This document shows positions 25,594 to 34,277 of a stretch of 64,000 nt of DNA, one piece after another. The notes beneath the pieces are model-generated. The model ran no database searches and had not been told where the DNA came from. It was given only the letters and a program-made list of their open reading frames with translations. The DNA comes from Curtobacterium citreum (GTDB taxonomy: Bacteria > Actinomycetota > Actinomycetes > Actinomycetales > Microbacteriaceae): contig NZ_VFMQ01000001.1 in NCBI RefSeq assembly GCF_006715175.1, positions 2,852,001-2,916,000 on the forward strand. The letters run 5' to 3'. Numbering within the stretch: the stretch's first letter is position 1; each line of letters starts with the position of its first letter. Made by a program: the position numbers and the translations under genes.

Positions 25594-27255
25594 GTGACCG
25601 ACACCCTCGCCCAGCCCGCTGCGACCACCACCGACGAGACGTGGTGGCGTCAGGCGAGCGTCTACCAGGTCTACCCGCGCTCGTTCGCCGACGCGGACGG
25701 CGACGGCATCGGCGACCTGCCCGGTGCGACGAGCCGCGTGCCGTACCTGGCCTCGCTCGGCATCGAGGCGGTCTGGCTCAGCCCGTTCTACCCGTCCGCC
25801 CTCGCCGACGGCGGCTACGACGTCGACGACTACCGCGACGTCGACCCGCGGCTCGGCACGCTCGCGGACTTCGACGACATGGTCGCGGCGCTGCACGGCG
25901 CCGGCATCCGCGTGATCGTGGACATCGTGCCGAACCACACGAGCGACCGGCACGCCTGGTTCCGCGAGGCCCTCGCGGCACCGAAGGGCAGCCCGGAGCG
26001 GGACCGCTACGTCTTCCGCGACGGCACCGGCCCGGACGGGCAGGAGCCGCCGGCCGACTGGGTGTCGATCTTCGGCGGCCCCGCGTGGACCGCGGTCGGC
26101 GACGGTCAGTGGTACCTGCACAACTTCGCGAAGGAGCAGCCTGACCTGAACTGGGCGAACCGCGAAGTCCGCGACGACTTCCTGCACACCCTGCGCTTCT
26201 GGTCCGACCGCGGGGTCGACGGCTTCCGCATCGACGTCGCCCACGGTCTCGCGAAGGACCTGCCGGCCGGCGAACTGCCCACGTGGGCCGAGGTGCTCGC
26301 GAGCCCGAAGGACGGCGCGCACATCCTCTGGGACCGCGACGACGTGCACGAGATCTACGCCGAGTGGCGCCGGGTCTTCGACGAGTACACCCCCGCCCGC
26401 ACCGCGGTCGCCGAGGCCTGGGTCGCCGCCGACCGCCGCGCCCGGTACGCCTCCGCCGAGGGACTCGGGCAGGCCTTCAACTTCGACCTGCTCGAGGCCG
26501 ACTTCGACGCGCAGCAGTTCCGGACGATCATCGAGTTCAACCTCGGGCTCGCCGAGCAGTCCGGCTCGTCGACGACGTGGGTGTTCTCGAACCACGACGT
26601 CGTCCGGCACGCCACCCGGTACGCGCTCCCGGCCCGCAACGGCGCCGAGGAGAAGCAGGGCGCCGCGTGGCTGCTCGCCGGCGGCCGGCAGGAGGACCTC
26701 GACCGCGCCCTCGGGCTCCGGCGCGCGCAGGCGGCGACGCTCCTGGAGCTCGCGCTGCCCGGCTCGGCGTATCTGTACCAGGGCGAGGAGCTCGGCCTGC
26801 ACGAGGTCGGCGACATCCCCGACGCCGAACGACAGGACCCGGCGTTCTTCCGGAACCCGGGCGTCGACGTCGGCCGCGACGGCTGCCGCGTGCCGATCCC
26901 GTGGACGCGCTCGGGGCCGTCCTTCGGCTTCGGCACGGGCGGTTCGCACCTGCCGCAGCCGGCCTGGTTCGCCGACTCGTCGGTCGAGGCCGAGGACGCC
27001 GACCCGGACTCGACGCTCAACCTGTACCGGAAGGCCCTCGGCCTGCGCGGCCAGCTCCGGTCCGAGGAGCACCTCGAGTGGATCGAGACCGGCCGCGACG
27101 ACGTGCTCGCGTTCCGTCGCCCGAACGGGTGGACGAGCGTGACGGTGTTCGGTGACGAGCCGTTCGCACTCCCCACCGGCGAGCTCCTGCTCGCCTCCGC
27201 GCCGGTGGCAGACGGCGCCCTGTCGGGTGTGGGGACCGCCTGGTTGCGTTCCTGA
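25594..27255 (+). CDS. Alpha-glucosidase, GH13
   Basis: A 553-residue GH13 enzyme with the four conserved regions: VDIVPNHTS at 109-117, GFRIDVAHG with nucleophile D214, AVAEAW with acid/base E274, and FSNHD with D335. QPDLNWANREV (182-192) marks the oligo-alpha-1,4/1,6-glucosidase group. It is cytoplasmic. GTG 25594 has GGAAGG six bases upstream and gives the usual family length; GTG 25513, which overlaps the permease stop, would add 27 residues with a Thr-Pro repeat. It would split the imported glucoside to glucose. Trehalose-like or sucrose-like substrates are possible. Confidence 0.9.
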   Translation: MTDTLAQPAATTTDETWWRQASVYQVYPRSFADADGDGIGDLPGATSRVPYLASLGIEAVWLSPFYPSALADGGYDVDDYRDVDPRLGTLADFDDMVAALHGAGIRVIVDIVPNHTSDRHAWFREALAAPKGSPERDRYVFRDGTGPDGQEPPADWVSIFGGPAWTAVGDGQWYLHNFAKEQPDLNWANREVRDDFLHTLRFWSDRGVDGFRIDVAHGLAKDLPAGELPTWAEVLASPKDGAHILWDRDDVHEIYAEWRRVFDEYTPARTAVAEAWVAADRRARYASAEGLGQAFNFDLLEADFDAQQFRTIIEFNLGLAEQSGSSTTWVFSNHDVVRHATRYALPARNGAEEKQGAAWLLAGGRQEDLDRALGLRRAQAATLLELALPGSAYLYQGEELGLHEVGDIPDAERQDPAFFRNPGVDVGRDGCRVPIPWTRSGPSFGFGTGGSHLPQPAWFADSSVEAEDADPDSTLNLYRKALGLRGQLRSEEHLEWIETGRDDVLAFRRPNGWTSVTVFGDEPFALPTGELLLASAPVADGALSGVGTAWLRS

Positions 27256-27281
27256 CGGGACCGCGCGTTCCTGACGGGACC
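27246..27281 (+). repeat. 17-base direct duplication over the alpha-glucosidase stop
   Basis: GCGTTCCTGACGGGACC occurs at 27246-27262 and again at 27265-27281. The first copy contains the stop codon of the alpha-glucosidase gene. The second therefore also carries a TGA in the same local context. It looks like a short local duplication. Confidence 0.85.
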
Positions 27282-27287
27282 AGCAGG

Positions 27288-27331
27288 CGGACGGGAGGCA
27301 CGGTGCGGGCAGGCACCGTGCCTCCCGTCCG
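27288..27331. repeat. GGACGGGAGGC inverted repeat, copy 5
   Basis: Nineteen-base perfect arms (CGGACGGGAGGCACGGTGC, 27288-27306, and complement 27313-27331) with loop GGGCAG, 33 nt after the alpha-glucosidase stop and before the 19-bp array of the convergent gene end. Confidence 0.9.
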
Positions 27332-27356
27332 TCCCGGGGTCGCGTCCCGCGCCCGG

Positions 27357-27500
27357 CGTGCCGTGCCGATCCGCGCGTGGGGTGCCGATCCGCGCGTGGG
27401 GTGTCGATCCGCGCGCGGGATGGCGATCCGCGCATGGGAGGTCGCCCCTTCCGACCCGCCATGCGCGGATCCGCCTCCCACGTCACCCGTGATGGGACAG
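27357..27500. repeat. Composite 19-bp-array element, locus 1
   Basis: Four in-phase 19-bp units at 27365-27383, 27384-27402, 27403-27421 and 27422-27440 (consensus GCCGATCCGCGCGTGGGGT), then the same unit in the opposite orientation (ATGCGCGGATCCGCCTCCC near 27462) and a CCCATC/GATGGG-type segment that ends 6 bases before the stop codon of the minus-strand helix-turn-helix gene. It is the only locus with units in both orientations, matching its position between two convergent genes. Confidence 0.85.
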
Positions 27501-27505
27501 ATCGC

Positions 27506-27817
27506 TCAGGACGAGCTCACCGGCCCCGCGATCTCCCGGAGCGCGGCGAGGTGCGCCTGCCACGCGAGACGACCCGCCCGCGTCAGGGTCAGCGACGTCC
27601 GCGGGGTCCTGCCGACGTGCGCCTTGCCCACCGTGACGTACCCGGCCGCCTCGAGCGCGCTGGCCTGCTTGCTCAGCGCGGAGTCGGTGACCTCGAGCGC
27701 GTCCCGGACCTCGCGGAACGAGAGCGTCCCGGCCCGGTCGAGCGCTGCGACGACCGAGAACCGCACCGGGTTCTGCAGCAGGTCGTCGAGTCGGTGTCGC
27801 GGGTGCGAGCTGCTCAT
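27506..27817 (-). CDS. Winged-helix DNA-binding protein
   Basis: A 103-residue single-domain regulator of the winged helix HTH_34/MarR-like type (LLQNPVRFSVVAALDRAGTLSFREVRDALEVTDSALSKQASALEAAGYV, then a wing GRTPRTSLTLTRAG). ATG at 27817 overlaps the stop of the upstream membrane-protein gene (ATGA), so the two are one transcript. Proteins of this type are commonly cotranscribed with small membrane proteins and repress their own operon. The direct repeats at 28282-28309 are a candidate binding site. Confidence 0.85.
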   Translation of the reverse strand: MSSSHPRHRLDDLLQNPVRFSVVAALDRAGTLSFREVRDALEVTDSALSKQASALEAAGYVTVGKAHVGRTPRTSLTLTRAGRLAWQAHLAALREIAGPVSSS

Positions 27818-28236
27818 CCGCGGGACTCCCACGCGGCGCAGGCGAGCGACACGACGAGGACGAGACCGGACGTGACCGCCGACCACAGCACCGAGCCGTG
27901 CGCCCAGCCCACGACGGCGATCGCGGCGCAGTAGGTCAGCCCCCATGCGGCGACGTAGGTGATCCACCGCCGGCCGCGGGCGAAGGCGGCACGACCACGG
28001 ATCGCGGCGCTGAACCACAGGACGAGCGCGAGCACGACGACGATCGTGCCGACGTACGCCGCCGCGAAGGCACGGCCCGCTGACATCCCCATCGCGAAGG
28101 TCCCGAGGGACGTCGTCGCGCCGAGGGCGACGATGAAGGCGACGTACGGCCACCGGACGGCGTCGTGCGTGCGACGGGCGAGACGGTCGGCGTGCGCGAG
28201 GAGCGCGCGGGCCTCGGACGGTTGCGGATCGGACAT
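27814..28236 (-). CDS. Small membrane protein
   Basis: A 140-residue protein with four predicted membrane segments (WPYVAFIVALGATTSLGTFAMGM, AAAYVGTIVVVLALVLWFSAA, WITYVAAWGLTYCAAIAVVGWA, SAVTSGLVLVVSLACAAW) and a charged N-terminus of about 25 residues. I do not recognise a named family. AGAGGGGG precedes ATG 28236. It is translationally coupled to the winged-helix gene, which suggests a regulator and its target or sensor. Confidence 0.75.
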   Translation of the reverse strand: MSDPQPSEARALLAHADRLARRTHDAVRWPYVAFIVALGATTSLGTFAMGMSAGRAFAAAYVGTIVVVLALVLWFSAAIRGRAAFARGRRWITYVAAWGLTYCAAIAVVGWAHGSVLWSAVTSGLVLVVSLACAAWESRG

Positions 28237-28277
28237 GGTTCCCCCTCTGGTCCCTCCCCACCCCGGGAAGTGTTCCC

Positions 28278-28309
28278 ATCATGGCAACTACTTTCCAATG
28301 TGGCAAGTA
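28278..28309 (-). promoter_or_regulatory. Promoter with direct repeats for the membrane protein/winged-helix pair
   Basis: On the minus strand TTGCCA (28306-28301) and CATGAT (28283-28278) are 17 bp apart. Two copies of TGGCAA(C/G)TA (28282-28290 and 28301-28309 on plus) lie 19 bp apart, about two helical turns, and overlap both elements. This fits autorepression by the winged-helix protein. Confidence 0.5.
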
Positions 28310-28354
28310 CCGGTACCCGGCGACCCCCGCCCCACCGTCGGTAGGGTCGGCACC

Positions 28355-29344
28355 ATGAGCGGGGCGGACATCAGCGTGCAGGACTTCGTGATGCGCTTCG
28401 GCGACCGCGACGTGGTCGACGGCCTGTCCTTCGACGTGGCACCCGGCGAGACGTTCGGCCTGCTCGGCAGCAACGGCTCGGGCAAGACCACCACGATCCG
28501 GGCCCTGCTCGGCATCACGACCCCGACCGCCGGCACCCTGACGGTCGACGGCGTCCCGTACCGACCGGCGACCGGCGGCATCGGCTACCTGCCCGAGGAG
28601 CGCGGGCTCTACCGCAAGGAGTCCGTCATCGACGTGATGACGTACTTCGGCATGCTCCGGGGTCTGCGCCGTCCCGAGGCGACCGCGTGGAGCACCGCCT
28701 ACCTGGAGCGCGTCGGGCTCGCGGACCGCGCGAAGCTCCGCGTGGACAAGCTCAGCGGTGGGCAACAGCAGAAGGTGCAGCTCGGCATCACGATCATGGA
28801 CCGCCCGCGCCTGCTCATCCTCGACGAGCCGACGAAGGGCCTCGACCCGGTCAACCGCCGGCTGCTCCTCGACCTGGTCGCCGAGCGGAAGGCCGACGGC
28901 GCCACGGTCGTGCTCGTGACGCACCACATGGACGAGGTCGAGCGGTTGTGCGACCGGATCCTCCTGCTCAAGGACGGGCGCGCCGCCGCGTACGGCAGCA
29001 TCCCCGAGGTGCAGGACGCCTTCGGCGGTGCGGTCGCACACGTGACGCTCGACGGCAGCGTTCCGGAGTCGCCGCTGTACCGGGTGGTCCGGCACGAGGG
29101 GCACGTGGCGTACCTCGCCCTGACCGACGCCGCCGCGCCGGACGGATCGGACGTCCTCGCCGCGCTCGTGTCCGCCGGGGTGCACGTGACCGGGTTCACG
29201 ATGCGGCGGATCCCCCTCGACGAGATCTTCGTGCAGGTCTACGGCCACGACGCCGGGCACGACGACCTGCCCGCCACGAGCGAGCACGAGGAGACCAGCA
29301 CCAGCACCGGCACCGGCACCGGCGCGAGCGGGGCAGCCGCGTGA
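28355..29344 (+). CDS. ABC exporter ATP-binding protein, NatA-like
   Basis: A 329-residue ATPase: Walker A GSNGSGKTT near 39-47, EERGLYRKESV (the NatA-type segment), signature LSGGQQQKVQL, Walker B LLILDEPTKGLDP and switch histidine THHMDEVE. The C-terminal 90 residues are an accessory domain ending in a Ser/Thr/Gly tail with a TSTGTGTG run. ATG at 28355 is 7 nt after TAGGGT. It is coupled to the permease by a 4-base overlap. NatAB systems export sodium or drugs; the substrate is not known here. Confidence 0.88.
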   Translation: MSGADISVQDFVMRFGDRDVVDGLSFDVAPGETFGLLGSNGSGKTTTIRALLGITTPTAGTLTVDGVPYRPATGGIGYLPEERGLYRKESVIDVMTYFGMLRGLRRPEATAWSTAYLERVGLADRAKLRVDKLSGGQQQKVQLGITIMDRPRLLILDEPTKGLDPVNRRLLLDLVAERKADGATVVLVTHHMDEVERLCDRILLLKDGRAAAYGSIPEVQDAFGGAVAHVTLDGSVPESPLYRVVRHEGHVAYLALTDAAAPDGSDVLAALVSAGVHVTGFTMRRIPLDEIFVQVYGHDAGHDDLPATSEHEETSTSTGTGTGASGAAA

Positions 29345-30573
29345 GCCGCCTCGGGACGGTCGTCCGGTTCGAGTTCGTCCGCGCCGTCAAGAAGCCCGCG
29401 TTCTGGATCGGCACGCTCGCCCTCCCCCTGGTGGTGGTCGTCGTGTCGCTGCTCGTCGGGGTCGGCCAGGCCGCGGGTGCGGACTCGGTCAGCTCGAGCT
29501 CCTCGGCCGCGAAGACCCCGTTCCACTACGTCGACCGCTCGGGGCTCGTCGACCGCTCGGTCGCGGCGAGGTGGGGCGGCTCACCGTCCACCGACCCCGA
29601 GGCCGACCGGGCGGCTGTCCGTGCGGGGCGGCTCGACCTGTTCGTCGTCTACCCCAGGACCCCGTCGAGCACCCCGATCCACATCGAGGCCGCCGACCGC
29701 GGGCTCTTCGAGAACGGCGGCTACTCGACCCTGGCCGAGCGGGTCCTCGAGCAGAGCGTCGCCGCGTCGGTGGACGACCCGGAGTCGGTGTCGATCCTGC
29801 GCTCACCGCCGGACACCGACCTCCGCACCTGGTCGGACGGACACGTCGCGCCCGGCTGGCTGTCGATCGTGCCGCCCTTCCTGTACGTCGCGGCGTTCTT
29901 CGGCATCGTCGTGCTGCTCGCCACCCGCATGGTCACGGTGGTGGTCGAGGAGAAGGAGAACCGCATCTCCGAGATGATCCTGACGACGGTCACGGCGGGT
30001 GAGCTGATCCGCGGCAAGGTCGTCGCGATGCTGCTCGTCGGCTTCGTGCAGGTCGGGGTGTTCGTCGTGCCGGGCCTCGCCGTCGCGCTCGTCGGCCTGC
30101 CGCTCGTGGCCGCGCGACTCGGTGGCCTGACGGTGGACCCGTGGCGGATGGTCGTCGGCGCGCTGCTGCTCGTCGGCGGGGTCCTGCTCGCGTCCGGGTT
30201 GTTCGTGGCGGTCGGCGCCGCGGTCCCGTCGATCAAGGATGCCTCGACGCTGCAGTCCGCGGCGATCTTCGCGCTGATCATCCCGCTGTACGCCGCGTTC
30301 TTCGTGATGACCACCCCGGGGTCCCCGATCGCGGCGTTCTTCACCTACTTCCCGACCTTCACCCCGATCACCGCGATGGTCCGGAACGCCGTCGGGACGC
30401 TCACCCTCACCGAGTCTGTGGCGTGCATCGTCGAGGTGTTCGCCACCGCGGCGCTCCTGCTCTGGTTCGCCGAGTACCTGTTCCGCCACTCCATCGCCCA
30501 GTACGGCTCGAAGGTCACGCTGCGGCAGATCGCCGCCTGGCGGCGTCGCCGCACCCCGCGCACCGGTCGCTGA
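29341..30573 (+). CDS. ABC exporter permease, NatB-like
   Basis: A 410-residue ABC-2 permease. One helix near the N-terminus (FWIGTLALPLVVVVVSLLVGVG) is followed by an extracellular domain of about 150 residues, then five helices at the C-terminus (LSIVPPFLYVAAFFGIVVLLATRMVTVVVEEKENRISEMILTT holds the conserved EEKENRI motif). This is the NatB/YhaP architecture. GTG 29341 overlaps the ATPase stop codon. It ends before a hairpin shared with the convergent TetR gene. Confidence 0.87.
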   Translation: MSRLGTVVRFEFVRAVKKPAFWIGTLALPLVVVVVSLLVGVGQAAGADSVSSSSSAAKTPFHYVDRSGLVDRSVAARWGGSPSTDPEADRAAVRAGRLDLFVVYPRTPSSTPIHIEAADRGLFENGGYSTLAERVLEQSVAASVDDPESVSILRSPPDTDLRTWSDGHVAPGWLSIVPPFLYVAAFFGIVVLLATRMVTVVVEEKENRISEMILTTVTAGELIRGKVVAMLLVGFVQVGVFVVPGLAVALVGLPLVAARLGGLTVDPWRMVVGALLLVGGVLLASGLFVAVGAAVPSIKDASTLQSAAIFALIIPLYAAFFVMTTPGSPIAAFFTYFPTFTPITAMVRNAVGTLTLTESVACIVEVFATAALLLWFAEYLFRHSIAQYGSKVTLRQIAAWRRRRTPRTGR

Positions 30574-30593
30574 CCGTCCCGTGGCCGGGTCGA

Positions 30594-30643
30594 CGACGGC
30601 CTGGAGGCGCGGGGCGGGCCCGCCACGCGCCTCCAGGCCGTCG
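30594..30643. repeat. GGCCTGGAGGCGCGG variant inverted repeat
   Basis: Eighteen-base perfect arms (CGACGGCCTGGAGGCGCG, 30594-30611, and complement 30626-30643); the loop itself contains the palindrome GGCGGGCCCGCC. This is the second version of the GGACGGGAGGC family (CTGGAGGC replaces CGGGAGGC in both arms). It lies between the convergent permease and TetR genes. Confidence 0.88.
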
Positions 30644-30657
30644 CCGGGCGCGCTCGT

Positions 30658-31281
30658 CTACCGGACCGCGACCTCGTCGAGGTCCCAGGCCGCGGTCTCC
30701 TGCTCCCGCCACCCGAGCCGCAGGGTGCGCACCGACTGGTCGTACTCGACCAGCACGTCCAGGTAGGGCCGCACGAGCATCTGGATCTGCAGTCCCTCGT
30801 AGACTGCCAGGAGCTGGGTCGCCGCTCGGTGCGCGGGGATCCCGAGTCGCTCGGTGCCCGCGCGCACGTCGGCCTCGAGGCCACGGGTGAGCTCCTCGAC
30901 GAACTCCTCGAAGCGCTTGCGGAACAGCTCCGCGAAGTCGCCGTCCGCGGCCGCGATCGTCAGCACGCCCGCCATCAGCCGGACGAGGCCCGGGTCGGCG
31001 ACGTCCTCGGCCAGGGTGGTCCGGACGTGGTCGACCGTCGTGGCCGGGGTCGTGCGTCCGGTCCCCCGGAGCTGGATCCACCGGTCGTAGGTCACGAGCA
31101 GCAGGCGGTCCCACGACGGGAACAGGCGGTCGACGTCCTCCGGCCGGACCCCGCAGGTGTCCGCGACCACGACCGCGTCGACCATCTCGAAGGCGTACAG
31201 CCGGTAGGCGCGGATCGCGCCGCGCACGATGCGTTCGGCGAGTGCCTCCTCGTCGACGAGGTGCACGTCGGGGTCCGTCAT
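30658..31281 (-). CDS. TetR-family transcriptional regulator
   Basis: A 207-residue all-helical regulator. The N-terminal helix-turn-helix is atypical (AIRAYRLYAFEMVDAVVVADTCGVRPEDVDRLFPSWDRLL) but has the TetR length and order, and the rest fits the ligand-binding bundle. The start is uncertain: ATG 31281 lacks a clear ribosome binding site, and GTG 31317 would add twelve residues. The neighbouring NatAB genes converge on it, so they are not an obvious target. Confidence 0.7.
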   Translation of the reverse strand: MTDPDVHLVDEEALAERIVRGAIRAYRLYAFEMVDAVVVADTCGVRPEDVDRLFPSWDRLLLVTYDRWIQLRGTGRTTPATTVDHVRTTLAEDVADPGLVRLMAGVLTIAAADGDFAELFRKRFEEFVEELTRGLEADVRAGTERLGIPAHRAATQLLAVYEGLQIQMLVRPYLDVLVEYDQSVRTLRLGWREQETAAWDLDEVAVR

Positions 31282-31392
31282 CCGCACAGTCCACAGGAGA
31301 CCGCTCGTTCCTGTCACATCCTCGTTCGGGGGGTACCGCGGTGCACGGTCATCCCGGCCGCCTGGCCGTCCTGCCGGCGGCCCGGTGGTGCC

Positions 31393-32058
31393 TCAGCCGA
31401 CGGTGATCGGCGCTGCCGACGGCCGGACGCGCTGGCGCATCCACACGAAGAAGCCGGTCAGCGTGAAGACGCCGTAGAAGACGTACATCAGGCCGGAAGC
31501 GTAGTACCCGGCGGAGAACAGCAGGGGCACACCGACCAGGTCCACGGCGACCCAGATCAACCAGAACTCGACCCAGCCCTTCGCCATGCCGTACGTCGCC
31601 AGGAGCGAGCCGACGAAGATCCACGCGTCGCTCCACACCGGCTCGTACGAGCCGAGGGCACGGAACACCGGGGTCAGGACCGCGGTGCCGCCGACCATCG
31701 CGAGGACGAGCAGCGCGCGGGTCCGCCACGAGGCCCAGCGGGGCTCGACCACGGTGACGGTGTCGTCCGCGCGGTGGGTCCAGCGGTACCAGCCGTAGAC
31801 GCTCACGGCGATGAACATCACCTGGCGGCCGGCCTGACCGAGCAGGTTGACCGGGTTCGGGGTGTCGAACAGGGCGCCCATGAACACGGTGAAGAGCAGG
31901 GCGTTCCCGACGATGCCGACCGGCCACGCCCAGACCCTGCGGCGCATCCCGCCGAGGGCGCTGAGGAGTCCGAACACGTTGCCGACCACCTCGCGCCAGA
32001 GCACGGTCTGGTCGCCGATGACGAGCTGCGCGTCGAACAGCCACCGCACGATGCTCAT
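31393..32058 (-). CDS. pnuC: Nicotinamide riboside transporter PnuC
   Basis: A 221-residue PnuC-family protein with about seven helices. Diagnostic segments are VVGNVFGLLSALGGMRRRVWAWPVGIVGNALLF, QVMFIAVSVYGWYRW, and DAWIFVGSLLATYGMAKGWVEFWLIWVAVDL, with the aromatic residues that bind the pyridine ring. It takes up nicotinamide riboside by facilitated diffusion, trapped by phosphorylation. GAGGAGG precedes ATG 32058. No NadR-like kinase or riboswitch is visible beside it. Confidence 0.9.
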   Translation of the reverse strand: MSIVRWLFDAQLVIGDQTVLWREVVGNVFGLLSALGGMRRRVWAWPVGIVGNALLFTVFMGALFDTPNPVNLLGQAGRQVMFIAVSVYGWYRWTHRADDTVTVVEPRWASWRTRALLVLAMVGGTAVLTPVFRALGSYEPVWSDAWIFVGSLLATYGMAKGWVEFWLIWVAVDLVGVPLLFSAGYYASGLMYVFYGVFTLTGFFVWMRQRVRPSAAPITVG

Positions 32059-32189
32059 GGGGCCCTCCTCGTTTCCGGACGGTGCAACGGTAGGGGCCCG
32101 ACGCGCATTCCGGCGGTCGTGCGGCGCCGCGTGACGGGCTCGCGGGGTGCACGGCCCCGAGACTCGGCTCCGGGCTACGCTCTGGGGTC

Positions 32190-32741
32190 GTGGCGGACGA
32201 CGGCAGGACGGGCAGCGCGGCGGCAGCCGTCCAGCGCACGCGCGACCTGCTCGACGCCGCGGCCGACCGGCTCCGGGACGCCGGGGTGCGGGACGAGGCC
32301 CTCGCCGAGTACGTCGAGCCGCGCGCCGTGCTCGGGATCCGCCGCGACCCGACGATGCGACCGCTCGGCCGGGTGTGGCGCGTCGGTGCCCTGCTGCTCG
32401 GTTCGTCCGCGGAGACCACGGGCCGGGTCTGGGCCACCGCGCGCATCACCCGTGTGACCGATCCGGGCCGGACGCAGTTCGTGTCGGTGTCCGCCGAGGT
32501 GCGCCGCGCCTACCGGGCCGCCGCCGCGAAGGGGCACTTCCGCGAGAACGACACCGTGAACCACGGCGCGGTGCCGATCCCCCTCGACGACACCCTGGTC
32601 GACGCCGACGGTGTGCTCGCGGTCGTCGACGGCGAGCCGGTCGTCCGGTGGTCCCCCACCGCCGGCACGGTGCCGCTCGACGGGTACCTGCGCGACCGGG
32701 TGGCGCTGCTGGTCGATCCACCGCGGGGTGCGACGGACTGA
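32190..32741 (+). CDS. Conserved hypothetical protein
   Basis: A 183-residue soluble protein that I cannot assign. It has an N-terminal helix pair (AAVQRTRDLLDAAADRLRDAGVRDEALAEYV), a central beta-rich region (VGALLLGSSAETTGRVWATARITRV) and a SAEVRRAYRAAAAKGHFRENDTVNHG segment, and ends with a WSPTAGTVPLDGYLRDR strand-helix. The GTG at 32190 follows TACGCT (32176-32181) by 8 nt, so it is probably leaderless. It has no operon partner and converges with a lipoprotein gene. Confidence 0.7.
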   Translation: MADDGRTGSAAAAVQRTRDLLDAAADRLRDAGVRDEALAEYVEPRAVLGIRRDPTMRPLGRVWRVGALLLGSSAETTGRVWATARITRVTDPGRTQFVSVSAEVRRAYRAAAAKGHFRENDTVNHGAVPIPLDDTLVDADGVLAVVDGEPVVRWSPTAGTVPLDGYLRDRVALLVDPPRGATD

Positions 32742-32751
32742 CCGCCCCGGG

Positions 32752-33288
32752 TCAGCCGCCGTACTGGGCCGTCGCCACGACGTTCGAGCCGGACTCGCGG
32801 CACGCGGTGGTGAGGAGCTTCTGCTGGAGCTCCCACTCCGGGCCGTCCTCCATCGCGAGGCCCTCGGTCGGGGCCGGATGCGCGTCGAGGTACCGCTGGA
32901 CCGAGTCGATGGCCCGGGTCATCCGAGGGTCCGAGGACTGCAGGTGCTCGTAGCCGAACCGGGCCGACCGGACGAGGGCCAGCCGGTCGGACTCGCTGAC
33001 CGCACCGACCTGCTGCCCTGCCGACGCGTTCAGGAGGACCGTGCTCAGCGCACTCACGGTTCCGCAGACCGACGCAGCGGACAGGTCCTGCTGCATCGGA
33101 TCACTCGGTTCCTGCGTCTGCGCCGCACTCGGGGCCGCGGGCGTCTGGGCCGCGGGCGTCTGGGCCACGGGCGTCTGGGCCACGGGCGCAGCGCTGTCGC
33201 CGGAGCCGGCAGCGCAGCCGGACAGCAGTCCCCCGGCGAGCAGGACGACCACGGCGGCGAACGGGCGGACGGTGCTCGGGATTCCCAT
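32752..33288 (-). CDS. Putative lipoprotein with pentapeptide repeats
   Basis: A 178-residue protein with a lipoprotein signal peptide (lipobox LLSGC near residue 25) followed by a low-complexity segment of AQTP(V/A) pentapeptides. The mature C-terminal domain (about 110 residues) is helical with two cysteines (VCGTVSALS and TTACRES) that may form a disulfide. No family is recognised. The segment between the lipobox and the domain probably acts as a flexible tether. ATG 33288 has AGGA seven bases upstream. Confidence 0.7.
   Translation of the reverse strand: MGIPSTVRPFAAVVVLLAGGLLSGCAAGSGDSAAPVAQTPVAQTPAAQTPAAPSAAQTQEPSDPMQQDLSAASVCGTVSALSTVLLNASAGQQVGAVSESDRLALVRSARFGYEHLQSSDPRMTRAIDSVQRYLDAHPAPTEGLAMEDGPEWELQQKLLTTACRESGSNVVATAQYGG
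33137..33181 (-). repeat. 15-bp tandem repeat in the lipoprotein gene
   Basis: Three units of 15 bp (GCGGGCGTCTGGGCC, GCGGGCGTCTGGGCC, ACGGGCGTCTGGGCC) with a degenerate fourth. On the minus strand they encode the AQTPV/A pentapeptide tether. Confidence 0.9.
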
Positions 33289-33392
33289 GCGTCGATCCTG
33301 GCGCACCGGCACGCCGGAGTCGGCCGCGGTGACCGGATCGAGATCGCTCGATGCTGGATCGTGACCCGGCTCGACGGTGAGCCCGTCGGCGG

Positions 33393-34277
33393 TCAGTCGG
33401 CCAGGCGGTCGACCACGGCGGCTCGCGTCATCGCGTCGAGGCCGTCGTCGAGTGCGCCGCGGCTGGCGGACCACAGGGCCGACTCGACCAGCCGTGCCGT
33501 GCACCAGGCGGCGATCCGGTCGGCGAGCTCGCCGGTCGTGTCCGCGAGGACGACGACCCGATGCCGCACGGCGTGCAGGGGATCCTCCGCGCGGAACGGG
33601 TCGTCGACCTGCACGAGCAGCGGGCACAGGTCGTAGGCGGGGTCGCCGACCATCGGCTTCGGGTCGATGACGAGCCACGGCTCCCGCCCCGCCGCGAGCA
33701 CGTTGCCGGGGTTCGCGTCGCCGTGCACGACCACCGACCGCACGGCACCGCTCGGCAGCGTGCGGAGCAGGTCTGCGCCGCGGCGCACGAGTCCCGGGTC
33801 GAAGGGCGGCGTGAGCTCGCGCATCCGGTCCTCGGCGAGCGACGCCCACCCGGTGGTGACGTCGGCGACGGACACGAAGGTGTCCTCGTCGGGGACCCCG
33901 GCGGCCCAGAGCCGGGTGAGCAGACCGCCGGCGGAGCGCAGGCGGTGTTCGGCCGACAGGTCGTCACGCTCCCCGAGCCGGGTGCCGGGATCGCAGTGCT
34001 CGAGCAGCAGCACGAAGGGATCGTCCGAGTCGACGTCGAGCAGGCGGACCGCTCCGGCTCCGTCCCACCAGGCGAGTGCCGCGGCCTCATGCTCGGCCTC
34101 GTGGTGCGGCAGGGACAGCTTGAGGACGGCATCGCCACCGTCGGGCAACCGCACGGGCACGACGTGCGAGACGCTCCCGCCGGCGTACGGCTCGCCGGGA
34201 CGCAGGTCCCAGCGCTCGACCGCTCGTGCGAGCCTGCGCGGGACGGACGCACGCCAGTCCCGCTCGGTCGGCCACAT
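33393..34277 (-). CDS. APH(6)-type phosphotransferase
   Basis: A 294-residue kinase-fold protein close to the aminoglycoside/hydroxyurea phosphotransferases: VVHGDANPGNVLAAG is the catalytic loop with the aspartate, and WLVIDPKPMVGDPAYDLCPLL is the APH(6) metal-binding motif (DPKxxVGDPA). GGDAVLKLSLP holds the ATP-binding lysine. Relatives give resistance to streptomycin or hydroxyurea, but most environmental homologues have no shown resistance role. ATG 34277 is 6 nt after TACCAT. It is a single gene. Confidence 0.82.
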   Translation of the reverse strand: MWPTERDWRASVPRRLARAVERWDLRPGEPYAGGSVSHVVPVRLPDGGDAVLKLSLPHHEAEHEAAALAWWDGAGAVRLLDVDSDDPFVLLLEHCDPGTRLGERDDLSAEHRLRSAGGLLTRLWAAGVPDEDTFVSVADVTTGWASLAEDRMRELTPPFDPGLVRRGADLLRTLPSGAVRSVVVHGDANPGNVLAAGREPWLVIDPKPMVGDPAYDLCPLLVQVDDPFRAEDPLHAVRHRVVVLADTTGELADRIAAWCTARLVESALWSASRGALDDGLDAMTRAAVVDRLAD

